From Pseudomonadota bacterium (GTDB lineage Bacteria > Pseudomonadota > Alphaproteobacteria > Acetobacterales > Acetobacteraceae), in NCBI GenBank assembly GCA_021808985.1, contig JAKBAQ010000169.1:1-6195 (forward strand): DNA of 6,195 nt, written 5' to 3'. Positions 5,199-6,195 of the stretch are shown here, piece after piece. The notes under the pieces are model-generated. The model made no database searches and was not told where the DNA came from. It was given only the letters and a program-made list of their open reading frames with translations. Within the stretch, counting starts at the first letter, position 1; every line of letters begins with the position of its first letter. Position numbers and translations under genes: made by a program.

Positions 5199-6195
5199 TT
5201 AGAATCCTTGCTCAAGCTGTTCGCGCATCTCGTTGAGGATGACGTGGCCGATGCCCATCAGATAGGTTACCAGCACGTCCTGATGGGTTTTGCCGTTGCG
5301 GGCGATGCGGTAGCCGGTGCCGAGCATGAGCACGCCGAGGCTGAAGCTGTTATAGATTTTATACCAGTGCAGCGCGCGCGGGTTGATCGTGACGCCGGCG
5401 GCCTTCTGGTATTGCTCGAAGAATTCCGGCTCGGGAAGCATGGAGCAGACGAGCTGGGTTTTGCCGTCGGCCGCGAAGGTTTTGAAGGCGGTGTTGGTGG
5501 TCCAGGCGAGATCCTGGTGGCGGTCGCCGATGCGGCCCAGCTCCCAGTCAAGATGCGCGGTGATGCGCAGGTCGTGCTCGGTGAAGAGGAAGTTGCCGAG
5601 GCGGTAGTCGCCATGCACGAGGGAGGGCCGCTCCAGGCTGGGGGCGTTGCGGCGCAGCCAGCCGGCGGCCAGGCGCAGCAGGGGGATGTCCTCATCCGAA
5701 TCCTCCTCCCAGACGCGCTCCCACCAGTCGACCCCCCAGTCAGCGCATTGGGTGCCGGGTGTGGGGGCGGTGAAGGCCGAGAGGTCGAGGCCGCGATGGT
5801 CCAGATTATGGATGGCGGCGAGCTGGCTGATGAATTGCGGCGCCAGGGCGGCCGCGGTTTCGGGCGGGAGCGAGGTGTTGCTGCCGGAGACGCCGCTGGT
5901 GGAGGCGGCGGGCTTGGTGACGCCGTTGGCGAAGCCATAAACCAGCGCCGGGTAGGGCAGATGCACGCCGTCCTCGTCGCACCAGAATACCGGGGGGACC
6001 GGCACCGTGCCGCCGAGCGCCTTGATGAGCTGGAACTCACGCAGGCGGCTGGTGGCGACGATGGATTCAGCCGGCTCCATGCGCAGCACCATCGGGGTTT
6101 CCTCAAAGCCCACGCCAGGGCGCCGCCAGGCCAGGGTGAAGGCCATTTGCAGCTTGGAGGCGCCGCCGGAGAGCCAGCGGGCGTTGGTGAGCTTG
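5199..6195 (-). CDS. APH-family phosphotransferase (ACAD10/11-type kinase-like), 5' end off the window
   Basis: 331 residues are visible, and the reading frame stays open to the right edge, so the true start is missing. The visible part begins within the nucleotide-binding region: WLSGGAS (visible residues 7-13) matches the GGAS loop of APH-like kinases, followed by MVLRMEP (35-41). The catalytic loop HGDYRLGNF (194-202) supplies the base D196 and the metal ligand N201; LDWELG (215-220) supplies the second metal-binding Asp, D216. All key kinase residues visible are intact, so the enzyme should be active. The family includes aminoglycoside kinases, but this version, with an Arg in the VLR strand and DWE, is the type found fused to or near acyl-CoA dehydrogenases, where phosphorylation of hydroxyacyl-CoA has been shown for some members. 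Antibiotic resistance is therefore unlikely. The ATG at 6146 lies inside the kinase fold and is not the start. Confidence 0.88.
   Translation of the reverse strand, partial: KLTNARWLSGGASKLQMAFTLAWRRPGVGFEETPMVLRMEPAESIVATSRLREFQLIKALGGTVPVPPVFWCDEDGVHLPYPALVYGFANGVTKPAASTSGVSGSNTSLPPETAAALAPQFISQLAAIHNLDHRGLDLSAFTAPTPGTQCADWGVDWWERVWEEDSDEDIPLLRLAAGWLRRNAPSLERPSLVHGDYRLGNFLFTEHDLRITAHLDWELGRIGDRHQDLAWTTNTAFKTFAADGKTQLVCSMLPEPEFFEQYQKAAGVTINPRALHWYKIYNSFSLGVLMLGTGYRIARNGKTHQDVLVTYLMGIGHVILNEMREQLEQGF

Noticed and set aside
5199..6146. Phosphotransferase starting at the ATG at 6146
   Set aside because: The frame continues upstream to the window edge and encodes WLSGGAS, a conserved APH-like loop, so the ATG is internal.
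5199..6195. Aminoglycoside resistance gene
   Set aside because: The APH fold is present, but the VLR and DWE variants and the neighbours fit the acyl-CoA-dehydrogenase-associated kinase group instead of antibiotic kinases.

Overview
The window is GC-rich chromosomal DNA, very probably from an alphaproteobacterium. This is an inference from the strong G/C third-position bias, the CYP153-type P450 with a putidaredoxin-like ferredoxin, and the palindrome-rich intergenic DNA. I cannot name a genus. There are eight real genes. Two run off the ends: a P-type ATPase on the left and a phosphotransferase on the right. I see no RNA gene, CRISPR array, transposase or phage gene.

Left part (1-1097): the N-terminal 268 residues of a copper P1B-type ATPase (minus strand) diverge from a 67-residue CopZ-like metal chaperone (plus strand). 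The 89 bp between them hold two back-to-back CTTGACC boxes forming a perfect inverted repeat. The ATPase side has a 19-nt promoter spacer with a dyad inside it, which is the architecture used by MerR/CueR-type activators. Its -10 lies so close to the ATG that the mRNA may be leaderless.

Middle part (1128-3593): a CYP153-family P450 and a [2Fe-2S] ferredoxin form a minus-strand operon, divergent from a TetR/BetI-like regulator on the plus strand. The shared 201-bp gap contains a perfect 11-8-11 AT-rich palindrome covering the -35 and most of the spacer of the P450 promoter. It is the obvious candidate operator. CYP153 enzymes hydroxylate terminal carbons of alkanes and similar aliphatic substrates, taking electrons from a ferredoxin reductase and a ferredoxin. 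The reductase is not in this window.

Right part (3615-6195): three minus-strand genes read in the order APH-like phosphotransferase (5' end off the window), a 181-residue protein I do not recognise, and a 301-residue AttH/CrtC-like, lipocalin-type protein. The first two are separated by a single base and are surely co-translated. The third follows after 131 bp carrying two nested or tandem palindromes of the dispersed-repeat kind. A 14-bp GC stem lies between this operon and tetR, which converge.

The P450 operon and the phosphotransferase operon may belong to one lipid or hydrocarbon utilisation region: hydroxylation by CYP153, then handling of hydroxylated acyl intermediates by the kinase-like protein and its partners. 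That link is inferred from neighbourhood only.
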